Positions 46,914 through 57,610 of a stretch of DNA of 64,000 nt are shown piece by piece. The stretch's first letter is position 1; every line of letters starts with the position of its first letter. Source of the DNA: Rubripirellula lacrimiformis. Lineage in GTDB: Bacteria > Planctomycetota > Planctomycetia > Pirellulales > Pirellulaceae. The notes beneath the pieces are model-generated. The model was given only the letters and a program-made list of their open reading frames with translations. It ran no database searches and was not told the DNA's origin. The stretch spans positions 5,766,001 to 5,830,000 of the forward strand of contig NZ_CP036525.1 of assembly GCF_007741535.1 (NCBI RefSeq). The letters run 5' to 3'. Position numbers and translations under genes: made by a program.

Positions 46914-49432
46914 TTCGCCTAGGATGGTGCCGGAAAAAAGTGTCCACTGCGTTCCTGGTGGGCTTGGCGGTTGCCTTCCTGCTAGCGGCCGGTGTTGTCG
47001 GCCTCCCTGCGCAGGCGGCTGATTCGATCATCGGGGACCAAATGCCACCCGTCCAATTTCCCAACTCGGGTGGCAAGACGGCAGGTTTTCGGTGTGACCT
47101 AGTCTTCGGACGCGTTCCATCGGTGGGCTACGTCCCCGTCGAAATCACGCTGACGGCCACGGGAACCTTTCCCGCCGATCGCCAATTCGTGATCCGGATC
47201 ACCACCAGCAAGACCGGAAACGCACCGCCCGCAGGCGGGTTGCGAATCGATCTGCCAATCGGCGTAGACCAAGGGGCCAGGACCGTTTCTGTCAAAAGGT
47301 ACTTTCCCAAATGGAACGTTGGCGAATCGCTCGACATCGCCGTGCTGGAAAACGGGCGACCGCTCGAAGACTATGCAACTTCGATTGGGCAGAACTTGCC
47401 CGGCTCGGCCTACCGGTTTCATCAGGTGTGCGGAACCGAACGGTCGATCAACTGGTGCTTGATCAGTTCCGACGACGTTGTCACGGTCCAAACGATTCCC
47501 GACATCCGTCCGGTGATTGTCGATCTCGTGGACAACGGAGACTTTCCAGATAAGGCGGCAGACCCAAGCTTTTGGTCGGAGATGATCAACAACAGCTGGA
47601 TGTCCGCGATTGGGCAATCCGAACTCCCAACCGATTGGCGATCCTATTCCCAGCATGATGTTGTATTGGTCAGCCCTGAAACGATCGACAGGATTCGATC
47701 CAACCGTGATGCCTTTGCCGCGCTTCGCCAATGGGTGCTGATCGGTGGGACCCTGGTCGTTTACGAAGCCCCGACCCCCAAAGCCTGTTTCGAAGCATTG
47801 AGGTTCCCGTGGGATCCTGATCCGAGCATGGATCGCCAAGTCAGACTTTACGCCAATCAAGTGCAAGGCCAAGCCAACGGGTCACAAGCGTCCCAAGCAT
47901 CGGAACTGCAAGCGCTGCAGACGTTGATCCAAGTGCTTCAACGGACCGGGCGAAAGACCTTGAACGTCGCTGATGTCGCTGATGTCGTTCGCCAAAATGC
48001 GGCGGCCCCAACGCTCGACAATGACATCGAAATGGATGCGGAGATGGGTGGATTCACTGACCAGATCGGTAACGATCCCGCCGCACCTACCAATGGGATG
48101 CTTCCGTCATCGATTCGCGTGGAAAGCAATGGTCAAGAGTATTGGTTTGACAACGATCTGAAATCTGCGATCGAAGCGGAAGCAAAACTAAGCGAGCTTA
48201 TTCGTGCCGCAAAACAAACCAGCCAGGTACTGAAGGCCGCGGATTCATCGATATATTTCCAACCCGTTGGTGCAGGACGCGTCGTCGCGATCAACGATGG
48301 CGTCGACGATCCCGCGTCCAGATTGCGCTGGGCGGTCGTGCGGCGAATGTTGGGGTATCGGATATCGCCCATGCTTCGAAACGGAGTCGATCCGATGCTA
48401 GGGGACCAGCGGTTTGACCGTTGGTTGATTCCCGGGGTGGCTCAACCGCCCGTCTATACCTTCATGGGCCTATTGGTTGGATTCGTGATTTTGGTGGGGC
48501 CGGTGGCTTACCGTAAAACGGCCAAGGCCGGGCGCAGTTACCTGATGTTTGCGATCGCACCCGTTCTAGCGACACTGACCACGGTCGCCATGTTTTCCTA
48601 TGGAATCATTTCGGACGGATTCGGTTCGACTGCCCGCGTGCGACAGATCACTCTGGTCACCGGTGACACGGGGGATGGAGGCGAACGGGTTCGCGCCAGC
48701 TATTTTGCCGGTGTTCGCCCCAGCGATGGCATCCGCTTCCCAGCCGAATCGGAAGTGATGCAGTATCCCGAAAACTCGGACCGCTCTTGGCGGCAAGCCT
48801 TCCGACGATCCGCGTCGATCATCGGCGACGTCACGATCGACGATGTATCCCAGCGATTTGATGCATCGTTTTTGCCGTCGCGTCAACAACGTCAATTTGT
48901 GCTGCACCTGCCCCGGCCAGGCATCGGCCGATTGGAATTGAACCGGTTGGACGACACCGGTTCGATGGAAATCAAGAATGGATTCGGTTTCCCACTTTCC
49001 ATCGCGCTTGCGCGTGGCAGCGACGGCAACTATTGGGCGGCCCTGCGTTTGGCTGCTGGGAAAACACAAGAGGCACGGCCCATCCGAACGCGATTAGCGG
49101 CTCAGATCTTGGGAAAAATGTACAACGACTATCGCCCCATTTCGGTCACGAAACAGTCCAACGCGTCTTACCGAAATTACAGCAGCGAAATTTTCGACTT
49201 GTTGGCGGACATCAACCGAAGCTTCGAGTCAGGGAACATGACAACCGAGGGCACCTTCGAAAAACAGCTGCAACAAAGTTTGCAAACCGACGGCGAACTG
49301 CCCAAGGGTTCCTTCATTGCCTTGGCTGCCCCCAGCAGCGATGTGATCGCGATCCCGAATGCCCAACTGGTCGACAGCGTCCGGTACGTCCTGGGCACTC
49401 TGCCATCCGCCCCATCCCCTGATGACAAATAG
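46910..49432 (+). CDS. Large exported membrane protein of the ABC operon
   Basis: 840 residues from ATG 46910. A signal peptide (FLVGLAVAFLLAAGVVGLPAQA) leads into an extracytoplasmic beta domain. At about 250-290 is a stretch like class I glutamine-amidotransferase folds (FAALRQWVLIGGTLVVYEAP). Two membrane helices lie near 510-570 (VYTFMGLLVGFVILVGPVAY; YLMFAIAPVLATLTTVAMF) with a second soluble domain after them. The architecture recalls GldG/DUF4350-type accessory proteins of ABC exporters, but no family is certain. It is coupled to the previous gene (ATGA) and its end overlaps the start of the ATPase. Confidence 0.85.
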   Translation: MIRLGWCRKKVSTAFLVGLAVAFLLAAGVVGLPAQAADSIIGDQMPPVQFPNSGGKTAGFRCDLVFGRVPSVGYVPVEITLTATGTFPADRQFVIRITTSKTGNAPPAGGLRIDLPIGVDQGARTVSVKRYFPKWNVGESLDIAVLENGRPLEDYATSIGQNLPGSAYRFHQVCGTERSINWCLISSDDVVTVQTIPDIRPVIVDLVDNGDFPDKAADPSFWSEMINNSWMSAIGQSELPTDWRSYSQHDVVLVSPETIDRIRSNRDAFAALRQWVLIGGTLVVYEAPTPKACFEALRFPWDPDPSMDRQVRLYANQVQGQANGSQASQASELQALQTLIQVLQRTGRKTLNVADVADVVRQNAAAPTLDNDIEMDAEMGGFTDQIGNDPAAPTNGMLPSSIRVESNGQEYWFDNDLKSAIEAEAKLSELIRAAKQTSQVLKAADSSIYFQPVGAGRVVAINDGVDDPASRLRWAVVRRMLGYRISPMLRNGVDPMLGDQRFDRWLIPGVAQPPVYTFMGLLVGFVILVGPVAYRKTAKAGRSYLMFAIAPVLATLTTVAMFSYGIISDGFGSTARVRQITLVTGDTGDGGERVRASYFAGVRPSDGIRFPAESEVMQYPENSDRSWRQAFRRSASIIGDVTIDDVSQRFDASFLPSRQQRQFVLHLPRPGIGRLELNRLDDTGSMEIKNGFGFPLSIALARGSDGNYWAALRLAAGKTQEARPIRTRLAAQILGKMYNDYRPISVTKQSNASYRNYSSEIFDLLADINRSFESGNMTTEGTFEKQLQQSLQTDGELPKGSFIALAAPSSDVIAIPNAQLVDSVRYVLGTLPSAPSPDDK

Positions 49433-50468
49433 CCGTTTGACCATGAACGACAACGTGAACTCGGTCACCGCGACCGATACCGTATCCGCATCGACGCCCC
49501 GGCGTGCCAATGGCACGCCGGTGCATGTCGGTTCGGATGACTGTATCGAACTGCGCCGGCTGCATCGTTTTTTTGGCAAGACGAAAGCGGTCGAAGACAT
49601 CTCGTTCAGCGTACGCCGAGGACATGTGTTCGGATACATCGGCCCCAACGGCGCCGGCAAAACGACGTCGATGCGAATTCTGGCAACGCTGGATCTGCCC
49701 AGTTATGGGGACGCTTACGTCGATGGTTTCTCGGTCATCAACGACCCCGAACTGGTGCGTGGTCGACTGGGGTTCATGCCCGATTCGTTTGGCACCTATC
49801 GCGATGTCAATTGCCAGGAATACCTAGACTTTTTTGCTCGCGCCTATGGGTTGGTCGGTCGACATCGCACCGACCGTTTACGTTGGGTGATGAATTTCAC
49901 GGGTACCGAGGGGATGGCTGAAAAGCCGATTCGCGGCCTTAGCAAAGGGATGAAGCAGCGTCTTTGTTTAGGTCGGGCGCTGATTCACGACCCCGCGGTG
50001 ATGATCTTGGACGAACCCGCAGCCGGATTGGACCCGCGAGCCAGGATTCAATTGCGAAAGATGATTCGCGAACTGGCCGATCGCGGAAAAACCGTCTTGA
50101 TCAGCAGCCACATTTTGACCGAACTGGCCGAAATGTGTGATAGCGTCGGGATCATCGAACAAGGAAAGTTGCTGGCCACCGGCAGCGTCGACGACATCCA
50201 ACGCCAACGTGAATCCAGCCGCGAACTGAAGATTCGAATCCTGGATCGGGCTGCCGCTGCTAGCGAATGCCTGTCTACGATCGATACGGTTTCCGGCCTG
50301 ATCGTTGACGGGCAATTGGTCAAGTTCGAATTCGCCGGTGACATTCACGATCAAGCCGCCCTGGTCTCTCAATTGGTCAGCCAGGGGTTTCAGGTTGCCG
50401 AGATCGAATCCCACAAAAAGAGTCTCGAGGACGTTTTCCTGCAAGTCACCGAAGGGCTGGTGCAATGA
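49422..50468 (+). CDS. ABC transporter ATP-binding protein
   Basis: About 348 residues from ATG 49422 (ATG 49443 also possible). After a non-conserved Thr/Ser-rich N-terminus, the ATPase starts at IELRRLHRFFGKTKAVEDISF. It shows Walker A GPNGAGKTT, signature LSKGMKQRLCLGRAL, Walker B VMILDEPAAGLDP and the His switch LISSHI. The C-terminal 90 residues resemble the regulatory extension of exporters of the CcmA/NatA type. It overlaps the permease gene by four bases (ATGA). Confidence 0.95.
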   Translation: MTNSRLTMNDNVNSVTATDTVSASTPRRANGTPVHVGSDDCIELRRLHRFFGKTKAVEDISFSVRRGHVFGYIGPNGAGKTTSMRILATLDLPSYGDAYVDGFSVINDPELVRGRLGFMPDSFGTYRDVNCQEYLDFFARAYGLVGRHRTDRLRWVMNFTGTEGMAEKPIRGLSKGMKQRLCLGRALIHDPAVMILDEPAAGLDPRARIQLRKMIRELADRGKTVLISSHILTELAEMCDSVGIIEQGKLLATGSVDDIQRQRESSRELKIRILDRAAAASECLSTIDTVSGLIVDGQLVKFEFAGDIHDQAALVSQLVSQGFQVAEIESHKKSLEDVFLQVTEGLVQ

Positions 50469-52036
50469 CCACTGTCGACACAACATTGCCAACCACGCCA
50501 TCCGATCCGACGCGGATGGACCGGGTCGATGCGTGGTGCGAACGTATCGGTGACGCGTTGAATCCGATCCTGGTCAAAGAGACCCGCCAAGCGCTGAAAA
50601 GTCGCCAATTTGTCGGCACGTTTTCGGTGTTGTTGGTGGCCGCGCTAGCGTGGACCATCATCGGCAGTTTGTCGATGATGCCGCAGATCTATACGTCGCC
50701 GTCGGCGCCTCGGATGCTGATCGGATACTACTTGGTGTTGGCTTTGCCGATGCTGATTGTTGTTCCCTTGGCCGCGTTCCGTTCACTCGAAGGCGAAATC
50801 GATGACGGCACGCTGGAACTATTGTCGATCACCGTGCTTAGCCCGTGGCAGATCGTGCTGGGGAAATTGGCCAGCGCGATGTTGCAAATGCTGCTGTACT
50901 TTGTGGCTCTGTTCCCGTGTGTCGCCTACGCCTACACGCTTCGCGGCGTCGATTTGCCCACGACGTTACTGATGATGGGAATGCTATTGGTAGCCGGTGT
51001 GGTGTTGACCATCGTCGCCTTGTTTATGGCACCGCTTGCGCGGACGCGAACCGGTCGGATCACGACCTTGTTGGCCGTCATGATGTTGCTGCTGGGAGCC
51101 GAATGGATGGTTGGTTTTCTAGTGATCGGAATGATCCTGGAAGGCAACCCATTGACGTCCGACCAAATGCTGTTCGTCGTGACGGCAACGATCGGTATCT
51201 CGATCACCGCGGGGCATCTCTTATTGACGGCAACCGCCGGACAGTTGACGCCCGAAAGCGAAAACCGGTCCACTCATTTACGTGTTTCGTTGATGATTTT
51301 GAGCGCGGTAGTCGCCGGACTGGGTGTGTTGGGCGTGCGAATGCTGGGGATGGCCGGGTTTGTAACGTTGACGTTTTTCGCGATCTTCCTGGCCGGTTTG
51401 TGGACCTTATGCAGCGCGATGATCGTCGCTGAATCGTCCGTGATGACGCCACGAATTCGGCGTGAACTTCCCAACAGTCTTCTGGCCCGCGCCACGCTGA
51501 CTTGGTTGACCCCGGGGCCTGCTAGCGGATTGGTTTTTTCGGTGGTCAATATCGTTGTGATCACGACAGGGTTTGTCATATCGATCGACTTGTTGGGTGC
51601 TCGCAACGGGACGTTCGGGCCGCCGGTCATGTACATGGCAATGCGGCAGTTGTGCGTCGCTTACGCCGCCTATCTGATCATTTTCCTGGTGGGAAGCCGC
51701 TGGCTGGTCGCCCTAATCCGAACTCGCAGCAACCCACGCGTCGAAGTGGGCGTCGCGGCGGTGATTGCGTTGGCGATGCTGTCCGCGTTGATCCCCTATG
51801 CCGTCGGCCTGCACTTCAACGATTATCGATCCTTTTCTTATTCCGGTTGGCAAATCACGAACTGGGCTTGGACGCTGGCGGAAATTGGCAATCGCGGAAA
51901 CCTTGACACGATCGTTTCGATTGTGGTTGTCGTGGCCGCGCTGTCGTTTTTTGCGTCGGTCTTATTGTCACCGTCGTTAGTGATGCCAAGACGGATCGCC
52001 ACGCCCGAACTCGTCAAAGCGGAAAAAGAAGGTTGA
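50465..52036 (+). CDS. ABC transporter permease (ABC-2 type)
   Basis: 523 residues with about twelve hydrophobic segments. The N-terminal region NPILVKETRQALKSRQFVGTF and PLAAFRSLEGEIDDGTLELL followed by LSPWQIVLGKLASAML are typical of ABC-2 permeases (GldF/NatB-like). ATGA overlap with the ATPase gene indicates coupled synthesis. The cargo is unknown. The set of permease, ATPase and the 840-residue membrane protein resembles gliding-type Gld exporters in general plan only. Confidence 0.92.
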   Translation: MTTVDTTLPTTPSDPTRMDRVDAWCERIGDALNPILVKETRQALKSRQFVGTFSVLLVAALAWTIIGSLSMMPQIYTSPSAPRMLIGYYLVLALPMLIVVPLAAFRSLEGEIDDGTLELLSITVLSPWQIVLGKLASAMLQMLLYFVALFPCVAYAYTLRGVDLPTTLLMMGMLLVAGVVLTIVALFMAPLARTRTGRITTLLAVMMLLLGAEWMVGFLVIGMILEGNPLTSDQMLFVVTATIGISITAGHLLLTATAGQLTPESENRSTHLRVSLMILSAVVAGLGVLGVRMLGMAGFVTLTFFAIFLAGLWTLCSAMIVAESSVMTPRIRRELPNSLLARATLTWLTPGPASGLVFSVVNIVVITTGFVISIDLLGARNGTFGPPVMYMAMRQLCVAYAAYLIIFLVGSRWLVALIRTRSNPRVEVGVAAVIALAMLSALIPYAVGLHFNDYRSFSYSGWQITNWAWTLAEIGNRGNLDTIVSIVVVVAALSFFASVLLSPSLVMPRRIATPELVKAEKEG

Positions 52037-52340
52037 TGATCTGCAGATCTCGCAGTGACAACGCGGCCAAGGGATGGCGATCCAACGAACGACGTCGCTT
52101 CAAGGACGAAAGTCGTGGTGGTGGGATTCACCTGGTATCGCCGCTGGGAAGAACTTCGGGCGACCGTCGCTGCATCCGAACTCCATTCGGCGATAGCAAT
52201 CGAATCGGAGCCCCTAGACGGCGGCGTGTTGGGGTGTGGGCATCCCATGGATGCGCCTAGAATGCAGCCACAGCGGGCGACGACGATTAGGTGATCGTCA
52301 AATCGGCACAGTTTCTTATCCCCTTCACGCGAAACGTCGT
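52037..52340. other. Intergenic region
   Basis: 304 bases between the permease and DUF3467 genes. No gene, hairpin terminator or repeat is convincing here. Confidence 0.4.
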
Positions 52341-52982
52341 ATGTCATCGGATCTTCCCCCACCATCGCAAGATCCTTCGGGATCCTCGGAATCGCAGGAC
52401 AACAATCCGGCCCTTCGTGCTCGCGTGCCAGACAGCGTCGCCGACGGTTGCTTCAGCACCGGTGCGATCGTCATGACGGGTCCTAGCGAATACATCGTCG
52501 ATTTCCTGCAGACCATCGGCCGCCCGCACAAAGTCGCCAAGCGAGTGGTGATTCCGCATCCGGTCATGCCGCAGTTTATCGAGGCACTGAAAAAAAACCT
52601 GGACCTTTACCAGGGACGATTCGGGGCCCCCACCCCGCCGCCGCAACAACCCCCGAAACCTGGCCAGCGGCGGCCGACTCCGCAGGAAATCTATGACGAT
52701 CTAAAGATCCCCGACGAAGCACTTAGCGGCGTGTACGCCAATGGTGTGATGATCGGTCACGGGGCCAGCGAGTTTGGGCTCGATTTCTTGACCAGTTTTT
52801 TCCCTCAGTCGGCCGTCAGTGCTCGCGTGTTCGTCGCCGCTGGCCAAGTTCCACGACTGTTGGAATCGTTACAGGGCGCCGTCAAACAGTTGGAACAACG
52901 CCAACAGGGCAATCCGCCGCCCGCGGATCCGTCATCGGAATCATCCCCCGAACCGCCGGCCAACCCGCCCCCCGAAGCCTAG
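52341..52982 (+). CDS. DUF3467-type protein with two domain copies
   Basis: 213 residues from ATG 52341, chosen because the upstream part of the open frame (from 52236) is not protein-like. Two similar segments are seen: FSTGAIVMTGPSEYIVDFLQTIGRP with VAKRVVIPHPVMPQF, and ANGVMIGHGASEFGLDFLTSFFPQ with SARVFVAAGQVPRLL. Both fit DUF3467, so the domain appears duplicated, joined by a Pro/Gln-rich linker. N- and C-termini are Pro/Ser-rich and probably disordered. No signal peptide. Function unknown. It precedes maf by nine bases. Confidence 0.8.
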   Translation: MSSDLPPPSQDPSGSSESQDNNPALRARVPDSVADGCFSTGAIVMTGPSEYIVDFLQTIGRPHKVAKRVVIPHPVMPQFIEALKKNLDLYQGRFGAPTPPPQQPPKPGQRRPTPQEIYDDLKIPDEALSGVYANGVMIGHGASEFGLDFLTSFFPQSAVSARVFVAAGQVPRLLESLQGAVKQLEQRQQGNPPPADPSSESSPEPPANPPPEA

Positions 52983-52991
52983 GCAATTGCA

Positions 52992-53696
52992 ATGACCGAT
53001 TCGAATGACCTGCCATTGATGCAAAATCTGCCTTGCGCGAGATTGCCGACCGACGAACCCATCGTCCTGGGTAGCGGATCGCCGCGGCGGGCCCAACTGA
53101 TGACCGCAGCCGGCTATCCGTTCACCGTGCAAGTTGCATCGGACGAAGCCGAGTGCGGGATGTGTAGTCGTGAAACGGCGCCCGAAATGGTGGCTCGATA
53201 CGCCTATCGAAAAGCGGCCGAGATCGCGACGCGCATGACGGCCGACAAGGACACCGGCCTGATCATCGCCGCCGATACGGTGGCATCCTGTGTGGGACAG
53301 ATCCTAGGAAAGCCTCGCGACCAGGAACACGCCGAGTCCACTCTGCGCCTGCTCAGCGGACGCCGACATGACGTCTACACCGGCGTTTGCGTCTGGTCCG
53401 TGAAACACGGCAAATGCGTGGTCGATGTCGTTCGCACCGAACTGATGATGAAACCGATCAGCGAACCGATGCTGGCCGATTATCTGGACACCATGCTGTG
53501 GGAAGGCAAGGCGGGCGCCTTCGGATACCAGGACGGAAATGACTGGCTTTCGATCATTGGCGACGGCAGCGAGAGCAATGTGGTGGGGCTTCCGATGGAG
53601 CGATTGGCAGAATTACTGGAAAATTTCGACTCATTAGCCGAAACCGTTATTACCGGAAGTACCGAACCGCTGGGGCAGAGTCGTCGCAATTGTTAA
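52992..53696 (+). CDS. maf: Maf-family nucleoside triphosphate pyrophosphatase
   Basis: 234 residues. LGSGSPRRAQLMTAAGYPF is the conserved N-terminal loop that binds the nucleotide phosphates. IIAADTVASCVGQILGKPRD contains the catalytic Asp, and RLLSGRRHDVYTGVCV follows. YLDTMLWEGKAGAFGYQDG and GDGSESNVVGLPMERL are the remaining motifs. It hydrolyses non-standard or modified nucleoside triphosphates. An extra 20 residues at both ends are not conserved. The gap of nine bases to DUF3467 suggests co-expression. Confidence 0.95.
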   Translation: MTDSNDLPLMQNLPCARLPTDEPIVLGSGSPRRAQLMTAAGYPFTVQVASDEAECGMCSRETAPEMVARYAYRKAAEIATRMTADKDTGLIIAADTVASCVGQILGKPRDQEHAESTLRLLSGRRHDVYTGVCVWSVKHGKCVVDVVRTELMMKPISEPMLADYLDTMLWEGKAGAFGYQDGNDWLSIIGDGSESNVVGLPMERLAELLENFDSLAETVITGSTEPLGQSRRNC

Positions 53697-53759
53697 ACTG
53701 CGGCATTGAAGTAAAAGGTCCTGGTTCATATTCACCTTTCCCCCTTTCACCGGTATGGA

Positions 53760-54779
53760 ATGATGTTGCGACCCGATCGATTTGGATGGCCTGTGCTTGG
53801 CCTGGGCCTTGGCTTCGCGATGGCTTGTTTGACCACAGGTGCGTCTGTCGCATCCGCGGACAACTACGCGGACAAGATGTTCAAGGTAAAGTCCCATGAC
53901 TTCCGCACCGTCGGCCGCGGTACCAAGTCCGAATATCATTTTGAATTCACCAACCCGTACAACGAAGACGTTCACGTCTCGGGGGTTCGAACCAGTTGTG
54001 GGTGCACAACACCGACATTGACAAAAGACACGCTGAAGACGCACGAAACCGCCGCCGTCGTGGCGAAGTTCAACACCAGCACGTTCATTGGCCAGAAAGC
54101 GGCCACGGTCACGGTCGTCTTTGATCGGCCTAAGTACGCCGAAGTCCAGTTGAAGGTTAGCGGTTTCATTCGGACCGACATTACCTTCGATCCGCCCGAG
54201 GTTGCCTTTGGCGAAGTTCCCGCCGGTGCCGAACGCGAGCGTGATATCTTGATCACGCACAACGGCAACACGAACTGGGAAATCATCGACGTCCGAAGCC
54301 ACTGCAGCAATCTTCGCGTACGACTGGAACCGGCTCAGCGTACCCCTGGGAAAGTTCAATATCGCATGCAAGTGCGAATGGACAGCGAAATGTCCGAAGG
54401 CGAAATTCGTGAACGGTTGACTTTGATCAGCAATGATCGCAGCTTCCCAACGACTGAGATGTCGATCTCGGGACGCGTCCGACCAGCGGTCAGCGTTTCA
54501 CCGGCCGCCGTCAGTTTGGGTACGACCCAATTGGACAGCAAGGTCGAAAAGAAATTGATCGTTCGCGGGGAAGAACCTTTCGAAATCAAAGACGTGCAAT
54601 GTGCCGACGAACGATTCAAGTTCGAAGTACCGATTGGGTCCAAGAAATTGCACTTGGTCAAGCTGGTCTACAGTGGCGACGGTACGGCCGAGCCGATTTC
54701 ACAAGAAATCCGCATCGTGACCGACCTGCCCGGCGATCGCGCAGCGTCCTGTATCGTCACCGGGACGATCGCAAACTAG
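53760..54779 (+). CDS. DUF1573 exported protein
   Basis: 339 residues; start ATG 53760 or the adjacent ATG 53763. A signal peptide (LGLGFAMACLTTGASVASA) is followed by the DUF1573 signature: HDFRTVGRGTKSEYHFEFTNPYNEDVHV, then the Cys pair SCGCTTPTL and TFIGQKAATVTVVFD. Two or three immunoglobulin-like beta sandwiches follow (about 40-140, 145-245, 250-339). Exported and probably periplasmic or surface-located; no role is known for the family. Confidence 0.9.
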   Translation: MMLRPDRFGWPVLGLGLGFAMACLTTGASVASADNYADKMFKVKSHDFRTVGRGTKSEYHFEFTNPYNEDVHVSGVRTSCGCTTPTLTKDTLKTHETAAVVAKFNTSTFIGQKAATVTVVFDRPKYAEVQLKVSGFIRTDITFDPPEVAFGEVPAGAERERDILITHNGNTNWEIIDVRSHCSNLRVRLEPAQRTPGKVQYRMQVRMDSEMSEGEIRERLTLISNDRSFPTTEMSISGRVRPAVSVSPAAVSLGTTQLDSKVEKKLIVRGEEPFEIKDVQCADERFKFEVPIGSKKLHLVKLVYSGDGTAEPISQEIRIVTDLPGDRAASCIVTGTIAN

Positions 54780-54886
54780 TTCGATCCAGCTGGCATTTTG
54801 GCTCAAAGTGCGACTTGCGATCAACTAGAATAGTCGCCTTGGGTCACCCCTGGCTCAAAAGTCGACTATTCGATCACGAGTCCTTT

Positions 54887-55930
54887 ATGCTGATCCGATT
54901 CTGTGTCACCGCAATCATGGCCGCCTTGATTTTCGCAAGTGGCTTTGGTTCACGCATCGATGCCGCCATCATCACGCCCGGAAACATCCTGGTCATGGAT
55001 GTGAACACCGGCAACCTTCGCGAGTATTCACTCAGCGGAGTGTTCGAACAGTCCTTCAGCGTCACCGACGACGCCGAAGCGGCAAGTACCGAACAGCATC
55101 GCGACGTTGCGGTCGACGTCTTGGGCAACGCCCATATTTTCAACGGGACCTTCACTCCGTCGCTTTCGACGATCGATACCGCGACCAATACGCAAACCGA
55201 TCGAACGGGGCCGGATTCCGGCTTCGCAAGCGCGTACACCACCGGTCGGGGCGGAATCGCAGCAATCGGCGAATCGGTTTTTGTGGCGGATGCGCCAGTC
55301 GGTGCTCGATCAGACAAAGGCATCATCCGGTTTGACGCAGGGTCTGGATTTGCATCGACGCGGTTTGCGACGGACTTCATTCCCAATGACCTGACCTTTG
55401 GCCCGGACGGAAAGCTGTACGCCTTAGGCACGGAGTCATCGGGAGCGACCTCCACCCCAAACCTTGTCAATGTTTATGATCCCACCACACTTTTGAGACT
55501 GGATCAATTGACGTTGCCGGCGGCGACGTCCAATGAATCACTCCGCGGTCTCGTCTCGGACGGACAAGGAAACTACTTTGCTGTAGTTTCCGATGGATCG
55601 ATCATCCGGCTGGATGCGGCGGGCAATATCGTCAACGCGTTTCTGTTTAGCGACGCAACCAGTTCGACACATCTGTTTGATATCGACATCGATGCCATGG
55701 GAAATCTGGTCGCCAGCGGTGAAGACGGGCGGGTTTACCTGACCAACACCCATTTCGATACGCAGAGTTCGTTCTTTGCGACGACCGCACCTTTGTCGCC
55801 ATCCCCGCAATTGTATGTGTCGTTCACGACAGCGGTCGTGGCGGTTCCCGAACCCACTACGATGGTCGCTTTATGCGGCTTTGCGCTGATCGCCGCCTAC
55901 CGCGGCGGTCGCCGGGTCGCCAGACGATAG
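54887..55930 (+). CDS. PEP-CTERM-anchored exported protein
   Basis: 347 residues from ATG 54887. The open frame extends to 54599 but overlaps the previous gene in another frame. A signal peptide (FCVTAIMAALIFASGFGSRIDA) opens the protein. The body is a propeller-like beta repeat (NILVMDVNTGNLREYSLSG; GSIIRLDAAGNIVNAFLF). The C-terminus VAVPEPTTMVALCGFALIAAYRGGRRVARR is a PEP-CTERM sorting signal: VPEP, a membrane helix, then an Arg cluster. It would be processed by an exosortase encoded elsewhere. Confidence 0.9.
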   Translation: MLIRFCVTAIMAALIFASGFGSRIDAAIITPGNILVMDVNTGNLREYSLSGVFEQSFSVTDDAEAASTEQHRDVAVDVLGNAHIFNGTFTPSLSTIDTATNTQTDRTGPDSGFASAYTTGRGGIAAIGESVFVADAPVGARSDKGIIRFDAGSGFASTRFATDFIPNDLTFGPDGKLYALGTESSGATSTPNLVNVYDPTTLLRLDQLTLPAATSNESLRGLVSDGQGNYFAVVSDGSIIRLDAAGNIVNAFLFSDATSSTHLFDIDIDAMGNLVASGEDGRVYLTNTHFDTQSSFFATTAPLSPSPQLYVSFTTAVVAVPEPTTMVALCGFALIAAYRGGRRVARR

Positions 55931-55992
55931 CGTCGGCGCTAAACTTGTTGTCTGCCGTTTACCATTCGCAGGCTCTTGTTTGATATGCACCT

Positions 55993-57579
<1,587 letters not shown>

Positions 57580-57610
57580 TTTCGCGGTGAGTCCACGCGA
57601 AGCAAGAATC

